Origin: Actinomyces oris
GTDB taxonomy: Bacteria > Actinomycetota > Actinomycetes > Actinomycetales > Actinomycetaceae
DNA length: 64,000 nucleotides
Assembly: GCF_001553935.1 (NCBI RefSeq)
Contig: NZ_CP014232.1
Coordinates: 806,001-870,000 of the forward strand
Direction: 5' to 3'
Below are positions 1-8,697 of this stretch, one piece after another. Each line of letters begins with the position of its first letter. The stretch's first letter is position 1. The position numbers and the translations under genes are program-made. A model generated the notes under the pieces. That model worked only from the letters and a program-made list of their open reading frames with translations. It was not told where the DNA came from and made no database searches.

Positions 1-36
1 AACCAGGGGCCTGTGATCAGGATGCTCGGTAGACCG

Positions 37-1509
37 TCAGCTCACCGTCGCCTTGGTAGGAGATGAGCAGGTCACCCACTGCGATGCGATAGTTCTCATC
101 GATCCCCTCCGGGACGGGATCGGGACTGTTCCCGTTCGACATATCAACAAGACGCAGAGAGTAGTCATCACCTGTCCGGTCCGTGAAGACTCCAATATCC
201 CCCGACCCGAGTGCTCCAGCCCCTCAATCGGATCCCCCACGCAGCCGAAGCGCGAGTCCCCATCGATGAGCGGACTGTGTGTAGACACATGGATTTTCTT
301 CCCACCGACGATGATATGACTGCATTCCGTATCGCTGACATCGATGGAGAAGGTATAGGGGGCCCACGAGGTGTCGCCGCTCTTGAACCAGGCCCGGGCC
401 TGGTCCAAGGTCCAGTAGCCCGGAGACCAGGGGTAGTTCTTGAAGCCTTGAGGTATTCCTTCTTCGAAGGTCTCCTGGACAGACCCATCGGCCTTCAGCA
501 GAGTCACTGTCGCAGGGCCCTCGAGACTCTTGTACGGGTCATAGAGCAGCCACCCATCGGCAAGGGGGCGCGGGTAGACACCCGCCGCCTCCTGCTTGAT
601 CGACTTACTCGACCCGTCCCTGAGGTCGACAATGAGGGATTGCACGGCCTGGGCCCGAAATCCGGTATGAGCACTCACATAAGGCCCGATGGGATGATCG
701 AAGATCACGTCATCGACTTCATCGGGACGCAGGAAGGACAGGGTCTTCTTCCACACACGCTCCTTCGAGGACGACCACATCGAGCACTGCGCCTTCTCGC
801 AGGCTATGGCGTAGCCGCCGACTACCGACACCTTCGCATCGTCATCCCACGGGGCATCCCGGCGTTTCTGGGACTCCAGGTTGACGAGCTCACCTTTCTC
901 TATGAGCCACCCCTGCCATACATTCGCCTCATAAGAGCCGTCACCGCCCTCAAATCTGTCCTTGAAAAGCAGTGTGGGAGTCGTATTCGTCAGCGAGTAA
1001 ACCTCGACGTCGACGAAGTCCTCATCGGGCGTCGCCCGGATGAGCTTGCCCTCGGCATACTTCACTGAGGCGAACCGACCTTGCATGAAACCATTCGTCG
1101 CCTTGAGAGACCAGATCTCCCGGTAGCCGTTGACCCACCTCTTGTTCCAGCTGGCATCCGCCGGCACTGCCCGGTAGACAAGACCATCGACCTTCGTGCC
1201 GCGCAGCCACCAGTAGGCCGCGCCCCCTGCGGCGACAGCGAGGACCAGCACCGTCACGACCGCCACGACAATCGCGGCACGTCGACGTCGGGGCCTTCTT
1301 CCAGCAGTACCGCCCTGATCACCGCCACCGCCCAGGACGGATGGGAACTGCCCCTGGTCGAGTGCGGTCCGCTGGGTGGAGAAGTCGGGCGGAGCATACG
1401 AGCCTGGTGTATCCGCGAGGCTCTGCGGATCGTAGGGAGGCTGAGGCTCGGCCGCACCGTGCGCCACAGGCTCTGAAGGGTGGCCCGGACGCTGGGGAGT
1501 TTCCGTCAT
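37..1509 (-). CDS. Membrane-anchored protein of unknown function, frameshifted near its 3' end
   Basis: I do not recognise a family. The 490-residue frame starts with a Pro/Gln-rich cytoplasmic stretch of about 70 residues, then an Arg-rich patch, one membrane segment (about 78-100) and a long extracellular domain with paired cysteines, resembling WD40/PQQ-like beta-propeller proteins of Actinomycetes only in general composition. The last 60 or so residues are low-complexity and Arg/Ser-rich, unlike the rest. From about position 200 down to a TGA at 17-19, another frame of the same strand reads a much more plausible tail (it includes DRTGDDYSLRLVDMSNGN and ends in YQGDGELTVYRAS). A single missing base in the five-C run at 199-203 would join the two, so the intact gene probably spans 17-1509. 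It is divergent from hrpA. Confidence 0.7.
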   Translation of the reverse strand: MTETPQRPGHPSEPVAHGAAEPQPPYDPQSLADTPGSYAPPDFSTQRTALDQGQFPSVLGGGGDQGGTAGRRPRRRRAAIVVAVVTVLVLAVAAGGAAYWWLRGTKVDGLVYRAVPADASWNKRWVNGYREIWSLKATNGFMQGRFASVKYAEGKLIRATPDEDFVDVEVYSLTNTTPTLLFKDRFEGGDGSYEANVWQGWLIEKGELVNLESQKRRDAPWDDDAKVSVVGGYAIACEKAQCSMWSSSKERVWKKTLSFLRPDEVDDVIFDHPIGPYVSAHTGFRAQAVQSLIVDLRDGSSKSIKQEAAGVYPRPLADGWLLYDPYKSLEGPATVTLLKADGSVQETFEEGIPQGFKNYPWSPGYWTLDQARAWFKSGDTSWAPYTFSIDVSDTECSHIIVGGKKIHVSTHSPLIDGDSRFGCVGDPIEGLEHSGRGILESSRTGQVMTTLCVLLICRTGTVPIPSRRGSMRTIASQWVTCSSPTKATVS

Positions 1510-1596
1510 GTCGGTGAGTATTTCACGCAGGTCCCCCCACCGGCTTGGCCTGTCGCCGGCGGTCCTGTCGCGGGGTGATCGGGCGCCGGCGCGCCC

Positions 1597-4500
1597 ATGG
1601 GGGACAATGGGTCACCTATGGAACAGGGCGAGCACCTCACGCACAACCAGGGCGACGATCACGCCGATGGACATCACGGCCAGCAGGACGGCGATCTCGG
1701 CGCGCGCAGCACCGAGAACACTCAGGCGTCCCCTGGCGGGCCGGACGGGCACGCCGCCGATCGTGCGCGGGGCGGCGCCCCGGACCGCCAGAAGTCACGA
1801 TCCCCGCGCGGTGGCGGCAGGCGTCGGGGCCGGCGCCCGGGCCGCACCGAGGGCAGGCGCCGCAACGCCTGGAAGGGCTACTCCCCCGAGCAGCTCGCCG
1901 CCCGCACCGCCGCCGTCCCGGCGATCGTCTACCCCGAGGAGCTGCCGGTCTCCGCCCGCCGTGAAGAGATCGCCGCCGCCATCGGTGAGCACCAGGTCGT
2001 CATCGTCGCCGGTGAGACCGGCAGCGGTAAGACCACCCAGCTGCCCAAGATCTGCCTGGAGCTGGGGCGGGGCGTGACCGGGATGATCGGCCACACCCAG
2101 CCGCGGCGCATTGCCGCGCGCAGCGTGGCCGAGCGCATCGCCTCCGAGCTGGGCACCCCGATCGGACGTGACGGCGTCGTCGGCTACCAGGTGCGTTTCA
2201 CCGAGGAGGTAGGCGAGAACACCCTGGTCAAGCTCATGACCGACGGCATCCTGCTGGCGGAGATCCAGTCCGACCCCCAATTGCGCCGCTATGACACGAT
2301 CATCGTGGACGAGGCCCACGAGCGCAGCCTCAACATCGACTTCATCCTGGGCTACCTGGCGCGCCTGTTGCCCGAGCGCCCCGACCTCAAAGTCATCATC
2401 ACTTCGGCCACCATCGACTCCGAGCGCTTCGCCGAGCACTTCGGCCGCGAGCAGATCGGCGACCGCGGGCAGCCCTTCACCGTTCCCGCCCCGGTCATCG
2501 AGGTCTCCGGGCGCACCTACCCCGTTGAGGTGCGCTACCGCCCGCTGGCTCCCGACGACGCCCCTCCTGCCTCCGACGACGCCGGCAGCGAGCCGGCCAA
2601 GCCCGCCGCCGCGCCCCAGCCCGGCCCGGCGGGACCCGGAGAGCTGAGCGAGGCCGAGCTGGAGGCCCTGACCTCGCCTGACCCGGCGGTGCGCGCCGCG
2701 GCCCGGGCCCGCCGCGAGGCCATCCGCTCCGGCGCCGGCCCCGCCGCGCTCGCGCCCCGCAACCAGGGGGCTCGTGGCAAGGGCCGGGGCCGGGCCGCCT
2801 CAACGGCCGCCGAGTCCGGGGAGCCCAAGGATCAGGTGACCGGGATCCTCGACGCCGTCGACGAGCTCCTGGGCGAGCCCAGCGGCGACATCCTCATCTT
2901 CCTGGCCGGTGAGCGCGACATCCGCGACACCGAGGCGGCCCTCATCGACCATTTGGGGGCGCGCTACACGCCCGACGGCCGTTCGCGCACGCCGGGTGCC
3001 ATTGAGGTGGTTCCCCTGTACTCGCGTCTGAGCGCCGCCGAGCAGCACCGGGTCTTCGAGGCCCATCAGGTGCGCCGCATCGTCCTGGCCACGAACGTGG
3101 CCGAGACCTCCCTGACGGTTCCCGGGATCCGGTACGTCATCGACCCGGGCCTGGCGCGCATCTCCCGCTACTCCAACCGCACCAAGGTTCAGCGCCTGCC
3201 GATCGAGCCGGTCAGCCGGGCCAGCGCCAACCAGCGGGCGGGCCGTTGCGGGCGCGTGGCCGACGGCATCGCCATCCGCCTGTACTCGCAGGCCGACTTC
3301 GAGGCGCGCCCGGAGTACACCGAGCCGGAGATCCTGCGCACCTCGCTGGCCAGCGTCATTCTGCAGATGGCGGCCCTGGGGCTGGGGGCGGTGGAGGACT
3401 TCCCCTTCCTGGACGCCCCCGACTCCCGCCAGGTCCGCTCCGGCCTGCAGCTGCTCACGGAGATCGGCGCCATCGAGCCGGCCGCGGCCGCCCCGACCCG
3501 ATCCGACGACGCCCCCGACCGGGGCCGTCGGGGGCCGCGCCTGACGGAGATCGGGCGGCGCCTGGCGCGCCTGCCCATCGACCCGCGCCTGGGGCGCATG
3601 CTCCTGGAGGCCGGTGAGCTGGGCTGCGTCGGGGAGGTCATGGTCATTGTGGCGGCCCTGTCCATCCAGGACGTGCGCGAGCGCCCTGCGGACAAGCAGG
3701 AGGCCTCCGACGCCCTGCACCGGCGCTTCGCGGACCCGACGAGTGACTTCCTGACCTACCTGAACCTGTGGCGCTACCTGCGCACACAGAGCCGCGAGCT
3801 GTCCGGTTCGGCCTTCCGGCGCATGTGCCGGGCCGAGTTCCTGCACTACCTGCGGGTGCGCGAGTGGCAGGACGTCCACGCCCAGCTGCGTCAGCTGGCC
3901 CGACCGCTGGGCCTGGACGCGGCCCCGGTGGAGCTGCCGACGGCCCGTTCGATCCGGGCGGCCACCGAGGCCCTGGAGCCGGGCAGCCATGCCGCCCAGA
4001 TCGCCAACGGGGGTGTGGCGGCCGCCGTCGTGGCCCTGGGGCGCAGTGCGGACACGCCCGACGCCGATGCGATCCACCGCTCGCTGCTGGTGGGGCTGCT
4101 GTCCAATGTGGGGAACTGGGATGAGCGTCGTCGGGAGTACGCCGGCGCGCGCGGGACCCGCTTCACGATCTGGCCGGGCTCGGGCCTGCGCCGCAAGACC
4201 TACGACTGGGTGATGACCGCCGAGCTGGTGGAGACCTCCCGGCTCTTCGCCCGCACGGTGGGCAAGGTGGACTCGCGGTGGATCGAGCAGGTGGCGGACC
4301 GGGCGGGCCTGACCCGCCACGTCTTCGGTGAGCCCTACTGGTCGACCCGCCAGGGGGCGGCCATGGTTCACGAGAAGGTGCTGCTCTACGGGATGACGCT
4401 GGTGGCGGACCGGCCGGCGACGCTGGCGAGCGTGGGGACGGACTCTGCCCGCCAGGTGGCCCGGGAGATGTTCATCCGCTCGGGTCTGGTGGAGGGCGGC

Positions 4501-6414
4501 TGGCACGCCCGGCACGGCTTCGTGGAGCGCAACCGGGAGCTCATCGAGGAGCTTCAGGACGTGGAGCGGCGTCGGCGCGAGCACGGGCTGCTGGCCGACG
4601 ACACCGCCCTGTTCGACTTCTATGACGACCGGATCCCCGAGGAGGTGACCTCCGCAGCGGCCTTCGACGCCTGGTGGAAGGAGCAGCGGCGCACCACCCC
4701 GGACCTGCTGGACTTCACCCGGGAGCTGCTGCTGCCCGGCGGGGGCGACGCGAGCGGCTTCCCGGACACGTGGGTGCAGGGGGACCTGACCCTGGGACTG
4801 GACTACGTGTTCGAGCCGGGCCACCCCGAGGACGGGGTCAGCGTCCAGGTGCCGGTGGAGGTACTGGGGCGCCTGGCCCCGGAGGGCTTCGACTGGCTGG
4901 TGCCGGGGATGCGCCCCGAGCTGTGCGTGGCCACGATCCGGGCGCTGCCTAAGCGGGTGCGCCGCCAGCTGGTGCCGGCCCCGGACGTGGGCGCCCAGGT
5001 GTGGGCGCAGATCGCCCAGGAGTTCCCGACGCCGCCGGGTGCGAGCTGCCCCGAGGTGCCCTTCGAGGAGGCCTTCAGCCGGGTGGTGCTCCGCCTCAAG
5101 GGCGTGGAGATCACGGAGGAGGACTGGGCCGAGGCGGCCGAGCGGCTGCCGGATCACCTGGCGATGGGCTTCGCGGCCCTGGATGCGCAGGGCCGGGTCA
5201 TTGGTCGTGGCCGGGACCTGGTTGCGCTCCAGCAGCGGCTGTCGGGCAAGACGGAGGCCGCCGTGCGCTCAGTGGTGCGCGGCGCGCTGGCCCAGGCGAT
5301 GGCCGAGGCCCAGGAGCGCCAGGGCGCGCAGGGCGGGAAGCCCGGCCGCAAGGGCCGTAAGAAGAAGGGCGGGCGGCCGGCGGCCGCCCAGCGCCCGGGT
5401 GGCGCCGCTGGGACCGCAGGAGGCTCAGGGGCCGGAACTGGGGCCGCTGCTGGAGGCGGCGCCGGCCTGGAGGAGCGCCAGGGACTGACCGACTGGCCTC
5501 GGGGTGTGTCGGGCCTGGGCGACCCGGGTGCCTCGACGATCCCGGCCTCGGTGGAGTCCGCGGGCCGGGCCGGCCTGGTGGTGCGCGGCTACCCCGCCCT
5601 GGTGGCGAACGGGACCAGGAGCGTGGACCTGAGGATCCTGCCCGACGCCGCTGCGCAGCTGAGCGCTCATGGCGCCGGGGTGACGGCGCTGGCCCTGGCG
5701 CGCACGGCCTTGCCGACGGCCCGGGTGACGAGCCGGTGGAGTGCCCAGGAGTCGCTCATCCTGGCGGCCAGTCCCTACCGGACGACAGAGGCTCTCGTGG
5801 AGGACGTGCAGGCGGCTGCCGCACGGATCGTGGCCGGGCGCTGGGCAGCGTCGGCCTCCGGCTGCGCGCTGGCGGAGGTGCGCAGGCGGGAGGTCTTCGA
5901 GGCGCTGGTCGGTGTCATGCGCAGTGAGCTCGAGGAGGAGGTCTACCGGGTGGCCCGGTATGCGGCGGCGGCGCTCAAGGCGGCCCGGGAGGTGGAGCGC
6001 GTGGTGGGTGAGCACACCTCTCTGACGCTGCTGAACACGCTGCAGGAGGTACGCGAGCACGCGGCCTCCCTGGTTCCGGAGGGTTTCATCACCGCCACCC
6101 CGCCGGAGCACCTGGCGCATCTGGAGCGCTACCTGCGGGCCCTGGAGATGCGGGTGGAGAAGGCGGCCTCCTCGCCGTCGGCCGCCTCTCAGGACGCGGC
6201 CCTGGCCTTCCAGGTCTCCCAGGCCCGGGAGGTGGTGGACAAGGCCCGCGCCAAGGCGGCCTCGCTGCCGGCCGACCCGCAGCGTGAGGCCCTCCTGGAG
6301 GAGGCCCGCTGGATGGTGGAGGAGCTGCGGGTGAGCCTGTTCGCCCAGACGCTGGGGACGAGCCGCAAGGTGAGCCTCCAGCGCATCACCAAGCTCTGCG
6401 CCCAGATCGCCTGA
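1597..6414 (+). CDS. hrpA: ATP-dependent RNA helicase HrpA (DEAH box)
   Basis: A DEAH-box helicase of 1,605 residues, expected to unwind RNA or release stalled ribosomes in the cytoplasm. Visible motifs in order: Walker A GETGSGKT at about 139, DEAH at about 238, SAT at about 269 and QRAGRCGR at about 545. The helicase-associated region follows, then the long C-terminal domain (DUF3418 type) found only in full-length bacterial HrpA. The N-terminus is a disordered Gly/Arg-rich extension of about 90 residues, there is an Ala/Pro-rich insert between the RecA lobes at about 310-400, and a Lys/Arg-rich linker lies near 1245-1265. An in-frame ATG at 1618 is an alternative start. Size is above the usual 1,300 residues because of these inserts, which are common in actinobacterial copies. 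Confidence 0.95.
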   Translation: MGDNGSPMEQGEHLTHNQGDDHADGHHGQQDGDLGARSTENTQASPGGPDGHAADRARGGAPDRQKSRSPRGGGRRRGRRPGRTEGRRRNAWKGYSPEQLAARTAAVPAIVYPEELPVSARREEIAAAIGEHQVVIVAGETGSGKTTQLPKICLELGRGVTGMIGHTQPRRIAARSVAERIASELGTPIGRDGVVGYQVRFTEEVGENTLVKLMTDGILLAEIQSDPQLRRYDTIIVDEAHERSLNIDFILGYLARLLPERPDLKVIITSATIDSERFAEHFGREQIGDRGQPFTVPAPVIEVSGRTYPVEVRYRPLAPDDAPPASDDAGSEPAKPAAAPQPGPAGPGELSEAELEALTSPDPAVRAAARARREAIRSGAGPAALAPRNQGARGKGRGRAASTAAESGEPKDQVTGILDAVDELLGEPSGDILIFLAGERDIRDTEAALIDHLGARYTPDGRSRTPGAIEVVPLYSRLSAAEQHRVFEAHQVRRIVLATNVAETSLTVPGIRYVIDPGLARISRYSNRTKVQRLPIEPVSRASANQRAGRCGRVADGIAIRLYSQADFEARPEYTEPEILRTSLASVILQMAALGLGAVEDFPFLDAPDSRQVRSGLQLLTEIGAIEPAAAAPTRSDDAPDRGRRGPRLTEIGRRLARLPIDPRLGRMLLEAGELGCVGEVMVIVAALSIQDVRERPADKQEASDALHRRFADPTSDFLTYLNLWRYLRTQSRELSGSAFRRMCRAEFLHYLRVREWQDVHAQLRQLARPLGLDAAPVELPTARSIRAATEALEPGSHAAQIANGGVAAAVVALGRSADTPDADAIHRSLLVGLLSNVGNWDERRREYAGARGTRFTIWPGSGLRRKTYDWVMTAELVETSRLFARTVGKVDSRWIEQVADRAGLTRHVFGEPYWSTRQGAAMVHEKVLLYGMTLVADRPATLASVGTDSARQVAREMFIRSGLVEGGWHARHGFVERNRELIEELQDVERRRREHGLLADDTALFDFYDDRIPEEVTSAAAFDAWWKEQRRTTPDLLDFTRELLLPGGGDASGFPDTWVQGDLTLGLDYVFEPGHPEDGVSVQVPVEVLGRLAPEGFDWLVPGMRPELCVATIRALPKRVRRQLVPAPDVGAQVWAQIAQEFPTPPGASCPEVPFEEAFSRVVLRLKGVEITEEDWAEAAERLPDHLAMGFAALDAQGRVIGRGRDLVALQQRLSGKTEAAVRSVVRGALAQAMAEAQERQGAQGGKPGRKGRKKKGGRPAAAQRPGGAAGTAGGSGAGTGAAAGGGAGLEERQGLTDWPRGVSGLGDPGASTIPASVESAGRAGLVVRGYPALVANGTRSVDLRILPDAAAQLSAHGAGVTALALARTALPTARVTSRWSAQESLILAASPYRTTEALVEDVQAAAARIVAGRWAASASGCALAEVRRREVFEALVGVMRSELEEEVYRVARYAAAALKAAREVERVVGEHTSLTLLNTLQEVREHAASLVPEGFITATPPEHLAHLERYLRALEMRVEKAASSPSAASQDAALAFQVSQAREVVDKARAKAASLPADPQREALLEEARWMVEELRVSLFAQTLGTSRKVSLQRITKLCAQIA

Positions 6415-6477
6415 TTCTACGGACGGCTCGCCTCGCGCACCTCGTGAGTGCACCATGAGGCGTCATCCCTACGATGA

Positions 6478-6501
6478 CATCTCCTCCCTTAGGAGGAGAT
6501 G
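6478..6501. terminator. Perfect 10-bp inverted repeat downstream of hrpA
   Basis: The arms at 6478-6487 (catctcctcc) and 6492-6501 are exact complements around a 4-base loop. It lies 64 bases past the hrpA stop. No T-run follows, so it may be a terminator or simply an mRNA 3'-end hairpin. Confidence 0.45.
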
Positions 6502-6650
6502 AGTCAGCGGCCCGTTCGCCCACCTGGACGATTACACCGATATCCGGCGCGGCTATCCTGGAGCCATAGAGAAAACGATCACTGCGGCGCCTGCTTTCTC
6601 CGTCTCTCCATCTCAGGCATCTCACGAACGCTTTCTCCGGTTCCACACAG

Positions 6651-6684
6651 TCGGCCCCCGCACCGCTTAAGGTGCGGGGGCCGA
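6651..6684. terminator. Bidirectional terminator between hrpA and cls
   Basis: A perfect 14-bp GC-rich stem (6651-6664 with 6671-6684) around a six-base loop lies between the convergent hrpA and cardiolipin synthase genes, 61 bases from the cls stop. The T-run is absent, as is frequent in actinobacteria. Apart from this and the hairpin at 6478, I see nothing in the 330-base gap 6415-6744. Confidence 0.6.
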
Positions 6685-6744
6685 CGACGTCCAAGCGGAC
6701 AGCCCGGATCGTTCAGCGCCGAGGCCGGTCCCCCGGTTCCTCCA

Positions 6745-8271
6745 CTACAGCACGGCGGACATGAGGCGGCAGACGTTGTCCACGTAGCGGTTGTACCAGG
6801 GCTCGGTGGCCCACAGCTCGGGGGTCAGCTCGGTGCAGGCGGCCCGGTAGGCGGCGTCGTTGTTGCGCAGCAGGTCGTCGAGGTCCCCGCCGAAGGCCAA
6901 CAGCATGACCTCGTAGTTGAGGGCGAAGGAACGGAAGTCCATGTTGGACGAGCCGATGACCCCGACCTCGTCGTCGACCGTCATGTACTTCGAGTGCAGG
7001 ACGATCGGCGAGGGGTAGAGGTAGATCCGCACCCCTGCCGCCAGGAGCGCCGAGTAGTAGGAGCGCTGGGCGTGACTGACGATGAACTGGTCGGACTCCT
7101 TGCCCACGAACAGCTCGACCTCCACCCCCCGGTAGGCGGCCGACGTCATCGCCGCCAGCAGCGCCTCGTCGGGAATGAAGTAGGGGCTGGTGATGGACAC
7201 GTGCCGCTTGGCCCCGTGGATGAGGGCCAGGAACATCCGCAGGTTCGGCTCGGTGGGGTACCCCGGCCCGGAGGGAACGAGCTGCATGGCGTTGACGACG
7301 GCGCCTGGGCGCCCGGGTCTGGGGGCCGGCGTGCCCACCGGGATTCCCGGCAGTCCCGCCATCTCCGGCAGGGTCTCGGCCGGAGTCCCCAGCGCCAGGT
7401 CGAAGGCCTCGAGCTGCTCGCCGGCCTCGAAGAACCAGTCCATGGCGAAGATGGCCTGGGCCTCCAGAACGATCTCGCCGGTGACCTCCACGGACAGGTC
7501 CTCCCAGCGGCGCCCGGCCCGCACGTTGCGCCGGGTCCGGTAGGAGGGGTCGATGACGTTGTGGCTGCCGATGAAGCCCTTCTCGCCGTCGATGACCAGG
7601 ATCTTGCGGTGGTTGCGCAGGTCCGGGCGGCGCCAGCGGCGCTTGAGCGGCAGCAGCGGCATCATGAGGCGCCAGCGGATGCCGGCGTCGGTCATGCGCT
7701 GGCAGAACTGCTTCCAGCCGGGGTACTTGCGGCTGCCCAGGTGGTCCAGGAGGAGGCGCACCGTGACTCCGCGGGCCACCGCGCGCTCCAGGGCGGCGAA
7801 GAAGACGTCGGTGACCTCGTCCCAGCTCATGATGTAGAACTCGACGTGGACGTGGTCGGTGGCGGAGTCAATGGCTCGGGCCATGGCTTCGTAGGTGCTG
7901 CGGGGGTCGGCGTGGACGGCCACCACTTCGCCGCTGACGCAGGGCAGGCCAGTGAGTTGGCGGTTCATGCGCAGCGCTCCGGCCAGGTAGGTCGAGGGCC
8001 GGGCCCCCTTGGGCAGGTCTGGCATGGCGCGGGTGTAGTCGAGGGTGATCTCGTTGACGGTGTGCTGCTGGCGGCGGCGCGTGCCGTGGACCCACGGGCT
8101 GCCGATGAGCAGGTAGAGCGGGAGTCCCACGAGGGGCAGCAGGAAGATGAGCAGCAGCCAGGCGGTCGACGACGACGGGCGGCGGTTCTCCGGAACCGTG
8201 CCCAGCGCGGCGATCTTGATGAGGTACTCGATGACGACCCAGGTGGTCGCCAGTACCGGCGGCAGCGTCAT
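6745..8271 (-). CDS. cls: Cardiolipin synthase (phospholipase D family)
   Basis: Predicted to condense phosphatidylglycerol into cardiolipin at the membrane. The 508-residue protein has two N-terminal membrane helices (about 8-25 and 37-60) typical of bacterial Cls, then two phospholipase D HKD motifs: HRKILVID at about 220 and HSKYMTVD at about 425, each followed by the expected Gly-Ser-Asn segment (GSHN, GSSN). Length is normal for ClsA-type enzymes. The gene is preceded by a 426-base gap that contains a structured element ending in an intrinsic terminator only 38 bases before the start codon, so its expression may be controlled by attenuation. Confidence 0.93.
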   Translation of the reverse strand: MTLPPVLATTWVVIEYLIKIAALGTVPENRRPSSSTAWLLLIFLLPLVGLPLYLLIGSPWVHGTRRRQQHTVNEITLDYTRAMPDLPKGARPSTYLAGALRMNRQLTGLPCVSGEVVAVHADPRSTYEAMARAIDSATDHVHVEFYIMSWDEVTDVFFAALERAVARGVTVRLLLDHLGSRKYPGWKQFCQRMTDAGIRWRLMMPLLPLKRRWRRPDLRNHRKILVIDGEKGFIGSHNVIDPSYRTRRNVRAGRRWEDLSVEVTGEIVLEAQAIFAMDWFFEAGEQLEAFDLALGTPAETLPEMAGLPGIPVGTPAPRPGRPGAVVNAMQLVPSGPGYPTEPNLRMFLALIHGAKRHVSITSPYFIPDEALLAAMTSAAYRGVEVELFVGKESDQFIVSHAQRSYYSALLAAGVRIYLYPSPIVLHSKYMTVDDEVGVIGSSNMDFRSFALNYEVMLLAFGGDLDDLLRNNDAAYRAACTELTPELWATEPWYNRYVDNVCRLMSAVL

Positions 8272-8308
8272 GCTCGCATCATGTCATGCTCACTGAACGG
8301 GTCCCCGC

Positions 8309-8349
8309 AAAAAAGCCTGGGCGCGGACCGGATGGTCCTGCGCCCAGGC
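8309..8349 (-). terminator. Rho-independent terminator upstream of cls
   Basis: Read on the minus strand, a stem of 10 plus 5 bp (8315-8329 with 8334-8349, one bulged base) is followed directly by six T residues (complement of 8309-8314). It ends minus-strand transcription arriving from above 8350 and sits 38 bases in front of the cls start. It is more than 340 bases from the end of the next upstream gene, so it more likely ends a separate short transcript or acts as a leader terminator. Confidence 0.8.
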
Positions 8350-8557
8350 ACTGCGAAGGCCCGCCCCGGTTGAACCACCGGGTCGGGCCCTTCGCAACGA
8401 GGTCGCATACCGGTTCCCATTCGGCAGCGGGTCCTCCTTCACCGAAACGCCCGAGCACATTCCCTTGGCTGTGGCCCGGACTCAGTGGAGGCCGGTCAGT
8501 GGTACTCCCCAGTACCTCACGGTCGCCACCGTTCAGCGGTGACTATGACTCTGCCGA
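8309..8557 (-). ncRNA. Candidate structured RNA (small RNA or cls leader)
   Basis: The gap 8272-8697 has no convincing reading frame but is rich in pairing on the minus strand. A 7-bp long-range helix joins 8551-8557 with 8421-8427. Inside it are a hairpin near 8521-8542 and a perfect 6-bp hairpin at 8501-8516. Below it come a long hairpin at 8352-8395 with a bulge and the T-tailed terminator at 8309-8349. This looks like a roughly 250-nt RNA domain. I could not match it to RNase P, tmRNA, 6S, SRP or a riboswitch class with confidence; a core reading GAATGGGAACCGGT weakly recalls cobalamin or c-di-AMP riboswitch motifs, but the rest does not fit. Confidence 0.35.
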
Positions 8558-8697
8558 TGCTGTCTGAGAGAAGGCTGGAAATCACGCATCTAAATGGTGA
8601 CGCTTGATGACGATATGGTCACGACCTTCCGAGCATGTCGACTCCCTCCCTCAGATCCCTTGAAATACTGCGGAATCCACACCTCCGCCGACCACAC

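Noticed and set aside
2800..5157. 785-codon open frame on the minus strand
   Set aside because: It lies entirely opposite hrpA, is Leu/Gly/His/Arg-rich and shows no domain; a by-product of high GC codon use.
8350..8470. Cobalamin or c-di-AMP riboswitch
   Set aside because: Only a short GGGAACC-type core fits; the other conserved elements of either class are missing or in the wrong order.
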